A stretch of DNA of 64,000 nucleotides, taken from Pseudoalteromonas luteoviolacea H33-S. GTDB taxonomy: Bacteria; Pseudomonadota; Gammaproteobacteria; Enterobacterales; Alteromonadaceae. Made by a program: the position numbers and the translations under genes. The stretch lies in contig NZ_AUXY01000052.1 in NCBI RefSeq assembly GCF_001625695.1, positions 25,100-89,099 of the forward strand, written 5' to 3'. The notes under the pieces are model-generated. The model was given only the letters and a program-made list of their open reading frames with translations, had not been told where the DNA came from and ran no database searches. Of this stretch, positions 56,301 through 64,000 are shown piece by piece. Numbering within the stretch: position 1 is the first letter of the stretch; the number at the start of each line of letters is the position of its first letter.

Positions 56301-56726
56301 GAGCTGTTTCCTAAAGTGTTTGGCGGCGGAAATGCATACTTAGAGCTCACCAGTGATGACTTGTTAGAAAGTGGTGTTACTATAATGGCAAGGCCACCGG
56401 GTAAGAAAAACTCGACAATTCATCTGTTAAGTGGTGGAGAAAAAGCGTTGACCGCATTATCATTGGTATTTTCTATCTTCAGATTAAATCCAGCGCCATT
56501 TTGTATGTTGGATGAAGTAGACGCGCCGCTGGACGATGCCAATGTTGGGCGTTTTTGTCGCCTTGTGGAAGAGATGTCTCAAGCGGTACAATTTATTTAT
56601 ATTAGTCACAATAAAGTGGCGATGGAAATGGCCGCAAGGCTGACGGGGGTAACTATGTCAGAACCAGGTGTTTCTCGCGTAGTTGCTGTAGACATAGAAC
56701 AAGCAGTGCAGATGGCACATACATAA
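53337..56726 (+). CDS. smc: Chromosome segregation ATPase SMC
   Basis: Condensin ATPase that organises and segregates the chromosome. The 1129-residue protein has Walker A (GPNGCGKSN, residues 31-39) in the N-terminal head, long Gln/Glu/Lys-rich coiled coils on either side of a hinge (about residues 500-640), the signature motif HLLSGGEKALTALSLVFS near 1030 and Walker B (CMLDEVDAPLDDAN near 1056). An SMC rather than MukB-type condensin is normal in Pseudomonas and Alteromonadales. scpA and scpB are not in the window. It is followed by zipA after 17 bp. Confidence 0.96.
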   Translation: MRLSHIKLAGFKSFVEPTKIPFPDQMTCVVGPNGCGKSNVIDAVRWVLGESSAKNLRGDAMTDVIFNGSTNRKAISQASVELMFDNTRGTLPGSLADRNQISIKRLVTRDGQSLYFLNGSKCRRRDITDIFLGTGLGPRSYSIIEQGMISRLIESKPHELRVFLEEAAGVSKYKERRRETQTRIKSTRENLERLLDMRKELQSQLDRLAQQAEAARKYKELKAKERTLKGQLAVLKWQDFNDKLQQKVQQIAKLDEKLQFLEQAHGGQNDVVASFEQQVTHLSDALNVLQQELHKTHTELTRAEQQKIHLAEKRVELGEAKVKLQSEQANAQALLSEQQGSCTAQQQKCEDAAERLALAEAELEERMALYEQNQQLNNDVEDTLNVLIEQETKVKEQHADSNVALQQAKQKQRHVEERHANLVIDSKTLSAQNSSELLSQESAKQQSLLKEMASFQSQAQKLTEQRQNSDKQVRQSQNIVQSAQQQLLQSTAERDTLISLLGEVEAAQQPSFLAQLKVKAGFADIVEGALLGLNGLPLSEARNSAGIWAHTQAPEPHSVAQFIESGIYPSVLNHIKWLASSRSFTSDTHFILAIDDMGCVYGDNFKMPRAEGSASQLANYQKLDNLNADLPNLQAAFDNAEKDKVLCLAKHTELEAAIEHNKQAVHSVAQQVAANKSRLEVLELQQQGWQAQSDKLAEALTNTRQEMTSAQTLAQQRTTSHQQVTEQLEGLQKELAEKKLLVEANKQKIQATLIGKTQAQEQVHLAKLALQQAQSDQQISATKTQHLKESMQQCVAALEANSEQLVQLEAPLLETQTQITTLLTTHQTQQQKLTDMEQEVAKAKTQLSEKQSSVQDAQANSLKLKEQKQQLQLQEQSLVVKAQAALEPLLELKQTLKGVLATLDDKLSAGVYQSQLTATVQKISILGAVNLAAIEEFDEALARKTYLDEQLNDLTAALETLENAIRKIDRETKTRFRATFDQVNRDLGELFPKVFGGGNAYLELTSDDLLESGVTIMARPPGKKNSTIHLLSGGEKALTALSLVFSIFRLNPAPFCMLDEVDAPLDDANVGRFCRLVEEMSQAVQFIYISHNKVAMEMAARLTGVTMSEPGVSRVVAVDIEQAVQMAHT

Positions 56727-56743
56727 AAAAGTAAAGGTGAACA

Positions 56744-57451
56744 ATGGCCACAGAATTGAGATGGGCATTAATTGTGATCAGTGCGTTGATCATAGGTGGA
56801 CTACTGATACATGGGCTTTGGTCTGTTAGAAAAAAAGAAGACAAAAACGATCGCACTCAAGATTTGCCTGCTGTGAAAGAGGACGCAAAGCCAAAAGAGC
56901 CTGAACTAAGTGATATGAGCTTTGCCGCTGTTGATGAAGAACCGCAGCAGCCTAATACCTCACACGTGCAGCCTGCATATGACGAATCGCAGCCAGCTGA
57001 GCAGCAGGATAATGCGCACAGCGAACAGTCAGCGCCAGAGCCGCAAGATTTCATCATTCTCCATATTCAAATGCCTGAAGGTTTAACAATGGCCGGCTCT
57101 AAGCTCTTACCAAGCGTGTTAAGTCTTGGGTTTAAATACTCAGAAGAAGGCTTTTTTAATCGCCATTTAGAGTCATCGGGTAACGGACCTGTCTTATTCA
57201 GACTGGTTAATATGTACAACCCAGGTACATTCGATATTGATAATATGGAGCAGTTTAGCACAGCCGGTGTGAGCTTGTTTATGACGCTACCCTGTGAAGG
57301 TGACAGTATGGCGGCATTTAACATGTTACACGGTGCGGCTAAGAAGCTTTCAGATGAATTTGGTGCACAAGTATTAGATAGCCATCGTGAGCCACTAACG
57401 GTGGATACGATCAGAACGTATGTAGAAAAAGTACGCGAATTTGCAGCCTAA
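56744..57451 (+). CDS. zipA: Cell division protein ZipA
   Basis: Anchors FtsZ to the inner membrane in the divisome. The 235-residue protein has one N-terminal transmembrane helix (LRWALIVISALIIGGLLIHG), a basic stretch, a Pro/Gln/Glu-rich linker (about residues 45-105) and a C-terminal FtsZ-binding domain (IILHIQMPEGLTMAGSKLLP, LFMTLPCEGDSMAAFNML). The smc-zipA-ligA order is conserved across many gammaproteobacteria. Confidence 0.95.
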   Translation: MATELRWALIVISALIIGGLLIHGLWSVRKKEDKNDRTQDLPAVKEDAKPKEPELSDMSFAAVDEEPQQPNTSHVQPAYDESQPAEQQDNAHSEQSAPEPQDFIILHIQMPEGLTMAGSKLLPSVLSLGFKYSEEGFFNRHLESSGNGPVLFRLVNMYNPGTFDIDNMEQFSTAGVSLFMTLPCEGDSMAAFNMLHGAAKKLSDEFGAQVLDSHREPLTVDTIRTYVEKVREFAA

Positions 57452-57499
57452 ATTTTAGGTGTACCATTGCCCAAGTCGTTGGGCGGAAAAAGATAGAGT

Positions 57500-57531
57500 A
57501 AGCCACTGGCACAAACCGGTGGCTTTTGTTT
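57500..57531 (+). terminator. Hairpin between zipA and ligA, probable terminator
   Basis: AAGCCACTGG and CCGGTGGCTT form a 10-bp stem with one G-U pair around CACAAA, followed by TTGTTTTATT, 16 bp before ligA. It may attenuate read-through into ligA. Confidence 0.7.
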
Positions 57532-57537
57532 TATTAA

Positions 57538-59568
<2,031 letters not shown>

Positions 59569-59629
59569 TTGATAATAATAAGGCTACCCACCTAGGGTAG
59601 CCAAATAAGCTGTACGCAGAGGTGGTTAA

Positions 59630-60115
59630 GTGAGTAAGTTGATTGGGCGATTTGGACCAGAATATTGGGATAAATATGGCGTATATCGCACACCTCTAGG
59701 TTTCAATTTAACTTTGCTTGTCTTATTGCGACCCTTTTTAGTCTGGTTAATGTCAGCGCTAACTTGGCGGCCAGATTTAGATATTATGAGCTTGTTCTTT
59801 CCTTCAAAAAGTAATTTTTTAATTGCCATCAGCATCGCGGCAATCGCGTTATTACCCGCTGTTGTCTATTCCATGCGCAGGCCCAGTAGCTCGCAAAAGT
59901 GGGGACGTATATGGCGCTATATGCGCTGGCCTATGTTATTAACTGCCGTCTTAGATCTTGGCTGGTTATTGATGCAGGCCGCGACCAATCACTTTCAGTT
60001 TTCATTTTACCTAGCAGGTCAAATCGTCTTAGTGTCTTGGGTAATTTTATATCTAATTAACAGTCGTTATTTAACGTGTTTTTTTGGTGACTGGCCGGAA
60101 CCAGATACAAAATAG
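59630..60115 (+). CDS. DUF2919 family membrane protein (YfeZ-like)
   Basis: A 161-residue inner-membrane protein with four hydrophobic segments (FNLTLLVLLRPFLVWLMSAL, LIAISIAAIALLPAVVYSMR, WPMLLTAVLDLGWLLMQAA, YLAGQIVLVSWVILYLINSR). It starts YWDKYGVYRTPLGF-like after a short N-terminus and ends YLTCFFGDWPEPD, both typical of the YfeZ/DUF2919 family. The start is GTG at 59630 with GAGGTGG upstream. Function is not known. Confidence 0.8.
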   Translation: MSKLIGRFGPEYWDKYGVYRTPLGFNLTLLVLLRPFLVWLMSALTWRPDLDIMSLFFPSKSNFLIAISIAAIALLPAVVYSMRRPSSSQKWGRIWRYMRWPMLLTAVLDLGWLLMQAATNHFQFSFYLAGQIVLVSWVILYLINSRYLTCFFGDWPEPDTK

Positions 60116-60378
60116 CTTGACGAAAAAGCACGTAGACGCCTAAATGATATTGGGGCGTTTTATCTATCTGTTGTGACCTAATTAAACGATTAATTCGTAT
60201 CAAGCAATAAGTTAAATTTTTATGTTTTGTACGAATTCAACTTATTAGCGTTAAAGCATCGGTTGACCTAGTTGTGTCATGAACAAAGTATAAACTTTGA
60301 CTGTATTACGTTGTGGTAGATGAGATGATTATTATTATCTTCTAATAATAAAAAATTAAATTGTTTAGGAATATCAAC

Positions 60379-60834
60379 ATGTTACTTTGGAAAGATATAC
60401 TCAATAGGGCTGATAAAGGTAATCCTGCTCCACCAAGAAAGGTAGAAAAAAGTTTGATGCAGTGGCAGGCTTTGCTTGAACCATCTGTCTTTCATATTAC
60501 CCGCAATAAAGGAACAGAGCGCCCATTTAGCTCGGAATCATGCAGTTTGTTTGAACCGGGTCAATACGAGTGTGCGTGTTGTGGCGAATTGTTATTTGAT
60601 GCACAAGAGAAGTTTGAAAGCGGCTCGGGTTGGCCATCATTCACTCAACCTGCAAGTAAGAATGCAATTGCATACCATGGGGATACAGCACATGGCATGA
60701 CACGGGTAGAGATTGTGTGTAACGTCTGTGATGCACACTTAGGTCATGTTTTCCCTGATGGACCTAAACCAAGTGGTTTAAGATATTGTGTGAATGCACT
60801 TGCTATGGTGAGGCAAGAGGCTGTAACGCAATAA
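60379..60834 (+). CDS. msrB: Peptide-methionine (R)-S-oxide reductase MsrB
   Basis: Reduces methionine-R-sulfoxide in proteins using thioredoxin. The 151-residue protein has two zinc-binding CxxC pairs (ECACCGELLF and VCNVCDAHLGH), the block FESGSGWPSFTQPA, and the catalytic Cys137 in GLRYCVNALAM, where the usual Asn-Ser after it is Asn-Ala. The ATG at 60379 has TAGGA upstream and is preferred over TTG at 60361. The 260 bp upstream are AT-rich and hold no gene I can support. Confidence 0.93.
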   Translation: MLLWKDILNRADKGNPAPPRKVEKSLMQWQALLEPSVFHITRNKGTERPFSSESCSLFEPGQYECACCGELLFDAQEKFESGSGWPSFTQPASKNAIAYHGDTAHGMTRVEIVCNVCDAHLGHVFPDGPKPSGLRYCVNALAMVRQEAVTQ

Positions 60835-60873
60835 GTGTTTTTTGCGTAGTGTAAATTTTATTCTTGTGAGTAA

Positions 60874-62502
60874 TTATTGCGCTAGCCCCATTTCTTTCAT
60901 TTGCGCCATAAGCTTATCAAAGCGGGACTCTTGATCAGGGTCCAGTTCTGTATCTTTTAATACTTTCAAGCATTTTTTGGCAAGATTTGTATTAAAGGTG
61001 ATACCTTTTTTACCAGTTGCGTCTGCCAAGCATTGTAGTAAGTTAAGTGCAATACTGGCATTTTTTGGCATCACTCTAAAGGCTTGAGAAAATGCTTCTA
61101 AGGCGACATCTAGCTGACCTTTATTGAATTGTTTGACCGCGTGGTTGTTGAGCTCTTTGGGACCCATTGTAATATCTTTGCGTTCATCATGTTGCTGCTG
61201 TAAATAATGCATCATGACGGGATCTTCATTACTTCTGTGTCGTTCACAGTGATCAATTATCTGACCAAATAGCGCCTGAGCTTTGTGTTGAAAGCCTAAC
61301 TCATGAAATGCTTTTGCTTTATCCAATGCTGCGTCTACTGAGCGGATCTGAGGCTCATCATCGAGTTGCTCCATTAATTGGCGTGCTTTTTTGTGCTCAT
61401 CTTTTAGGTAGTGCAGCCGAGCATGAAGCACATCCATTTGTGTTTGGTTGATCGCATGAGGAAATTGCTTTTTTAAATCATTTAAATATTGCTGTGTTTG
61501 TCGAGTAATTTTGTTGATTTGCTCGTGTTGATCAGTGGCCAGAGCGAAATCTATACCTGCTCTGGCTGCATTCAAGTAGACCTCAGGGCTGTCATGAATC
61601 GAATATCTGGCAAAGCTTGCTATTTCTTTTTGCGCATTGTAGCTGCATTCATAATCATGGTTGATCATAGCAACTGTGCTCAATGATTTTTGCCTAGAAA
61701 GGTTACGCGGGGCCATTTGCGACGCTTCGTGCAAAGCTTTTTGTGCATGCTCAAATTGGTTTAATTTGATTTCTAGTCGCCCAAGTAGGTCGAGTGCGGC
61801 GAGGCGCGTTTCGCTTTTTTCTATTAAACTCTTTAGCAGTTTTTGCGCAGTGAGATCCTCATTGTTGGCAATGAGTGCCTCGACTAAGCCTAGCTTGGCC
61901 CATGTAAATTTTTGTAGCTCTAGTGCAGATTTATAAAACTGTTTTGCCTCATCAAAGCGTTTAAGCTTAAGGAGCATTTCGCCTTTCAATTTAAGTAGCA
62001 TAACCGAGTAACTCGTTTGCTGACTATCTAACTCTGTATTGATAAGTTTCAATGCTTTAGAGTAATTCTCATCATCAATGAGTGTGTATAATTTTTTCAG
62101 GCTTTGCTTTCTTTTTAGGACGCGTTCAATTCTAGATTGTAGATCTTTAATGGTAAATGGCTTAACTAAAAAGTCATCAGGTTGCAGTTCAACAACGCTA
62201 TGCACTAGCTCAGGGCTCGTCTCGGCTGAGGTAAAGATAAAGCTAGTACTGCGTTTAATTAAACGCTTTTTGAGGAGTTCTTCGTACAGTTGGTAACCAT
62301 TTTGTCGCTTGCTTAAATCAAAAGAGCAGATGATTAGATCAAACTTATTCGTTTCGCAGGTTTCTTTTGCGACAATTGCTGATTCTGCGACAAATATGTT
62401 GCGATAGGCTAAACGTTCAAGCGATTGTTTCAAATAGCTGAGCGCGAGCGGTTGTTCTTCCACAATTAAAATTTTTGAATTAACAAATGGTTGAACGGCC
62501 AT
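60874..62502 (-). CDS. Response regulator with TPR repeats
   Basis: A 542-residue cytoplasmic signalling protein. The receiver domain (about residues 10-125) has a phospho-acceptor Asp62 (IICSFDLSKR) and the conserved Lys in FLVKPFT, but the acidic pocket reads VEEQ (E15, E16) where most receivers have Asp-Asp. It is followed by repeated TPR-like helices through the C-terminus (RFDEAKQFYKSALELQ, FEHAQKALHEASQMAPRN, GQLDVALEAFSQAFRVMPKN). No output DNA-binding or enzymatic domain is present, so signalling is probably through protein contacts. No kinase gene is nearby. Confidence 0.9.
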   Translation of the reverse strand: MAVQPFVNSKILIVEEQPLALSYLKQSLERLAYRNIFVAESAIVAKETCETNKFDLIICSFDLSKRQNGYQLYEELLKKRLIKRSTSFIFTSAETSPELVHSVVELQPDDFLVKPFTIKDLQSRIERVLKRKQSLKKLYTLIDDENYSKALKLINTELDSQQTSYSVMLLKLKGEMLLKLKRFDEAKQFYKSALELQKFTWAKLGLVEALIANNEDLTAQKLLKSLIEKSETRLAALDLLGRLEIKLNQFEHAQKALHEASQMAPRNLSRQKSLSTVAMINHDYECSYNAQKEIASFARYSIHDSPEVYLNAARAGIDFALATDQHEQINKITRQTQQYLNDLKKQFPHAINQTQMDVLHARLHYLKDEHKKARQLMEQLDDEPQIRSVDAALDKAKAFHELGFQHKAQALFGQIIDHCERHRSNEDPVMMHYLQQQHDERKDITMGPKELNNHAVKQFNKGQLDVALEAFSQAFRVMPKNASIALNLLQCLADATGKKGITFNTNLAKKCLKVLKDTELDPDQESRFDKLMAQMKEMGLAQ

Positions 62503-62629
62503 ATCAGTATAAGGATGTTACCAGCAATAAGTTTAGTCTAGTCGTTTCTTCAAACTTTTAAAATAGTATGAGATAGAACTTAAAATGCAATCTAAGAAGA
62601 TAATTGTGGTTCAATGAAAGATAAAAGAA

Positions 62630-62705
62630 TGGTGGGTTGTACTGGACTTGAACCAGTGACCCTCGCCTTGTAAGGGCGATGCTCTCCCAACTGAGCTAAC
62701 AACCC
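62630..62705 (-). tRNA. tRNA-Val (anticodon UAC), copy 1
   Basis: 76 nt with encoded CCA; acceptor GGGTTGT, anticodon stem TCGCC/GGCGA with loop CTTACAA (UAC). Last gene in the transcribed order. Confidence 0.95.
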
Positions 62706-62720
62706 GGGATATGTGTAATT

Positions 62721-62796
62721 TGGTGGGTGATACTGGACTTGAACCAGTGACCCTCGCCTTGTAAGGGCGATGCTCTCCCAACTGAGCTAATCACCC
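62721..62796 (-). tRNA. tRNA-Val (anticodon UAC), copy 2, acceptor variant
   Basis: 76 nt with encoded CCA. The acceptor is GGGTGAT pairing with ATCACCC, unlike GGGTTGT of the flanking copies. Anticodon UAC. Flanking GTAATT/AATTAC repeats extend the acceptor stem. Confidence 0.95.
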
Positions 62797-62812
62797 AAAT
62801 TACAGTCTATAT

Positions 62813-62888
62813 TGGTGGGTTGTACTGGACTTGAACCAGTGACCCTCGCCTTGTAAGGGCGATGCTCTCCCAACTGAGCTAACAACCC
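62813..62888 (-). tRNA. tRNA-Val (anticodon UAC), copy 3
   Basis: 76 nt with encoded CCA, acceptor GGGTTGT, anticodon UAC. Flanking ATATT/AATAT repeats extend the acceptor stem. Confidence 0.95.
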
Positions 62889-62933
62889 AATATAGATTAT
62901 ATGGATAAAATCCAACCGCAACGCGGATTTAAG

Positions 62934-63009
62934 TGGTGGGTTGTACTGGACTTGAACCAGTGACCCTCGCCTTGTAAGGGCGATGCTCTCCCAACTGAGC
63001 TAACAACCC
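62934..63009 (-). tRNA. tRNA-Val (anticodon UAC), copy 4
   Basis: 76 nt with encoded CCA; repeats copy 1 exactly 304 bp away. Confidence 0.95.
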
Positions 63010-63024
63010 GAGATATGTGTAATT

Positions 63025-63100
63025 TGGTGGGTGATACTGGACTTGAACCAGTGACCCTCGCCTTGTAAGGGCGATGCTCTCCCAACTGAGCTAATCACCC
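63025..63100 (-). tRNA. tRNA-Val (anticodon UAC), copy 5, acceptor variant
   Basis: 76 nt with encoded CCA; same GGGTGAT acceptor as copy 2, 304 bp away. Confidence 0.95.
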
Positions 63101-63116
63101 AAATTACAGTCTATAT

Positions 63117-63192
63117 TGGTGGGTTGTACTGGACTTGAACCAGTGACCCTCGCCTTGTAAGGGCGATGCTCTCCCAACTGAGCTAACAACCC
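63117..63192 (-). tRNA. tRNA-Val (anticodon UAC), copy 6
   Basis: 76 nt with encoded CCA; repeats copy 3, 304 bp away. Confidence 0.95.
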
Positions 63193-63211
63193 AATATAGA
63201 TAATTTAGATA

Positions 63212-63287
63212 TGGTGGGTTGTACTGGACTTGAACCAGTGACCCTCGCCTTGTAAGGGCGATGCTCTCCCAACTGAGCTAACAACCC
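63212..63287 (-). tRNA. tRNA-Val (anticodon UAC), copy 7
   Basis: 76 nt with encoded CCA, acceptor GGGTTGT. First gene transcribed from the promoter upstream. Flanking GATAT/ATATC repeats extend the acceptor stem. Confidence 0.95.
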
Positions 63288-63341
63288 ATATCTAATTTTA
63301 CAACAAACATTGTGCATAACACCGTGTTGCTGTGGGGCGCT

Positions 63342-63369
63342 ATTATAGGGAGCCGAGCAAAGGAGTCAA
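63342..63369 (-). promoter_or_regulatory. Sigma-70 promoter of the tRNA-Val operon
   Basis: On the minus strand, TTGACT (63364-63369) and a perfect TATAAT (63342-63347) are 16 bp apart, followed by a GC-rich discriminator AGCGCCCCACAG, typical of stable-RNA promoters under stringent control. Confidence 0.85.
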
Positions 63370-63754
63370 TACTTAAAAATGAAAATTTCGTTTGCTTGCT
63401 GTATTTATAGGCAAATTAATAAAATTACAATTGCTCTTCATTATAAGGAGTGTAAATAACATAGATAAAAACAGCACAAGCTAACGCTGTGAGCACACAA
63501 AGTGACGAGTGTAATTATGATTTAGCATCGTGAGGATGAGTGAATTATTGTTTTTTATTCAATTTCACCCTTCTTATTTGAGTCATTAAGTTAAAACAAT
63601 GTATGTGAGTAAATCAGGGGAGGGGAACACATACTCTTTTGTATAAAAATCAAACTAAAACAAAAGGTTTGATTGAATTAAAGTAGAGTTTTGTTTATAT
63701 TGTGTCCTCTTGGGTGTTTTTTGAAGCAGTTAGAAAAAACTTAACTAAAAATTG
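63370..63754. other. AT-rich spacer between two divergent stable-RNA operons
   Basis: About 385 bp with no open reading frame that has a ribosome binding site. It may contain UP-elements or Fis sites for both promoters (several A/T tracts), but none can be pinned down by eye. Confidence 0.5.
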
Positions 63755-63783
63755 TTGACTTTATTTTCCTGCCTGCATAGAAT
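63755..63783 (+). promoter_or_regulatory. Sigma-70 promoter of the tRNA-Ala/tRNA-Glu operon
   Basis: TTGACT (63755-63760) and TAGAAT (63778-63783) are 17 bp apart, followed by the GC-rich discriminator GCGCCCCGC. It lies about 50 bp upstream of tRNA-Ala. Confidence 0.85.
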
Positions 63784-63832
63784 GCGCCCCGCACTCAGCG
63801 ATGCACAGTGAGTAAATCACTGCATGCGATGA

Positions 63833-63908
63833 GGGGCTATAGCTCAGCTGGGAGAGCGCCTCGCTGGCAGCGAGGAGGTCGACGGTTCGATCCCGTCTAG
63901 CTCCACCA
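63833..63908 (+). tRNA. tRNA-Ala (anticodon GGC)
   Basis: 76 nt with encoded CCA; acceptor GGGGCTA pairs with TAGCTCC (one G-U pair), anticodon stem CCTCG/CGAGG with loop CTGGCAG (GGC). Confidence 0.95.
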
Positions 63909-63980
63909 AGCACATCGTTGAATTTAAGTCCTAGTGACATCAATTAGTTTTAAACTTCGAATGTTTAAGATTAATATTGT

Positions 63981-64000
63981 GTCCCCTTCGTCTAGAGGCC
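63981..64000 (+). tRNA. tRNA-Glu, 5' end only
   Basis: The last 20 bases, starting GTCCCCTTCGTCTAGAGG, match the conserved 5' half of bacterial tRNA-Glu. The anticodon (expected UUC) is outside the window. It follows tRNA-Ala by 72 bp on the same strand. Confidence 0.85.

Larger units (their letters stand above)
62630..63192 (-). repeat. Tandem duplication of a three-tRNA-Val unit, period 304 bp
   Basis: Copies 1-2-3 and 4-5-6 have the same order of acceptor variants and almost the same spacers (15 bp and 16 bp), with each pair of equivalents exactly 304 bp apart. The unit boundary is the longer spacer 62889-62933, which contains TCCAACCGCAACGCGGATT. Confidence 0.85.

Noticed and set aside
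62897..63085. Open frame with KARVTGSSPVSPT-like repeats
   Set aside because: It is a translation of tRNA-Val copies and spacers, not a protein gene.
62630..63287. Regularly spaced repeats that could suggest a CRISPR array
   Set aside because: The repeats are 76-nt tRNA-Val genes with conserved cloverleaf structure, not short palindromic repeats with unique spacers.

Overview
The window is a 64 kb piece of a marine gammaproteobacterial chromosome, most likely a Pseudoalteromonas (order Alteromonadales). This rests on the sodium-type stator genes pomAB, the order xseB-ispA, the lnt-corC-ybeY-ybeZ-miaB and hemA-prfA-prmC-sirB2-sirB1-kdsA blocks, the smc-zipA-ligA cluster, AT-leaning base composition, and close protein similarity to Alteromonadales/Vibrio/E. 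coli orthologues recalled from memory. No database search was run, so the genus is an inference.

Layout. 1-5.4 kb: end of an isoprenoid operon (ispA partial, xseB), the divergent pomAB stator operon, a 26-residue Gly-rich peptide with a small membrane protein, a lipoprotein and a TyrP-type permease. 5.6-13.5 kb: proline catabolism (putA) with a divergent Lrp-type regulator, then a complete three-gene hydrogen cyanide synthase operon (hcnABC) with an FNR/ANR-like site upstream. 13.6-17.7 kb: a large secreted tricorn-like protease and a ygfF-type dehydrogenase. 17.7-21.1 kb: a small accessory island with two tandem paralogue pairs of unknown genes (one cytoplasmic, one secreted and Cys-rich), an orphan gene, and an HTH-GNAT pair. 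21.3-28.2 kb: lnt-corC-ybeY-ybeZ-miaB, divergent from ubiF, as in E. coli. 28.2-30.6 kb: a frameshifted secreted-protein gene, a small orphan gene, and a Met-Leu-Gln tRNA operon with 11 tRNA genes plus one decayed tRNA. 30.8-42 kb: ychF-pth-rplY-prs-ispE-lolB facing away from hemA-prfA-prmC, an HD-GYP response regulator, sirB2 and sirB1. 42.4-46.4 kb: kdsA and the gcvA-ygdD-rlmM group. 46.7-52.3 kb: accessory genes, including a Tat-exported bicovalent FAD oxidase followed by a double-glycine-leader peptide gene that resembles a RiPP precursor, a glycerophosphodiesterase, cysZ and a CBS protein. 52.6-62.5 kb: a SpoU methyltransferase, smc-zipA-ligA, yfeZ-like, msrB and a response regulator with TPR repeats. 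62.6-64 kb: seven tRNA-Val(UAC) genes built from a 304-bp tandem duplication, and the start of a tRNA-Ala/tRNA-Glu operon.

Most of the window is core information-processing and envelope biology. The most interesting accessory content is the cyanide synthase operon, the leader-peptide gene at 48.5 kb beside its FAD oxidase, the tandem orphan paralogues at 17.7-19.8 kb, the frameshifted gene at 28.2 kb with a possible slippery heptamer, and the structured tRNA arrays. No CRISPR array, rRNA gene, prophage or insertion sequence was seen.
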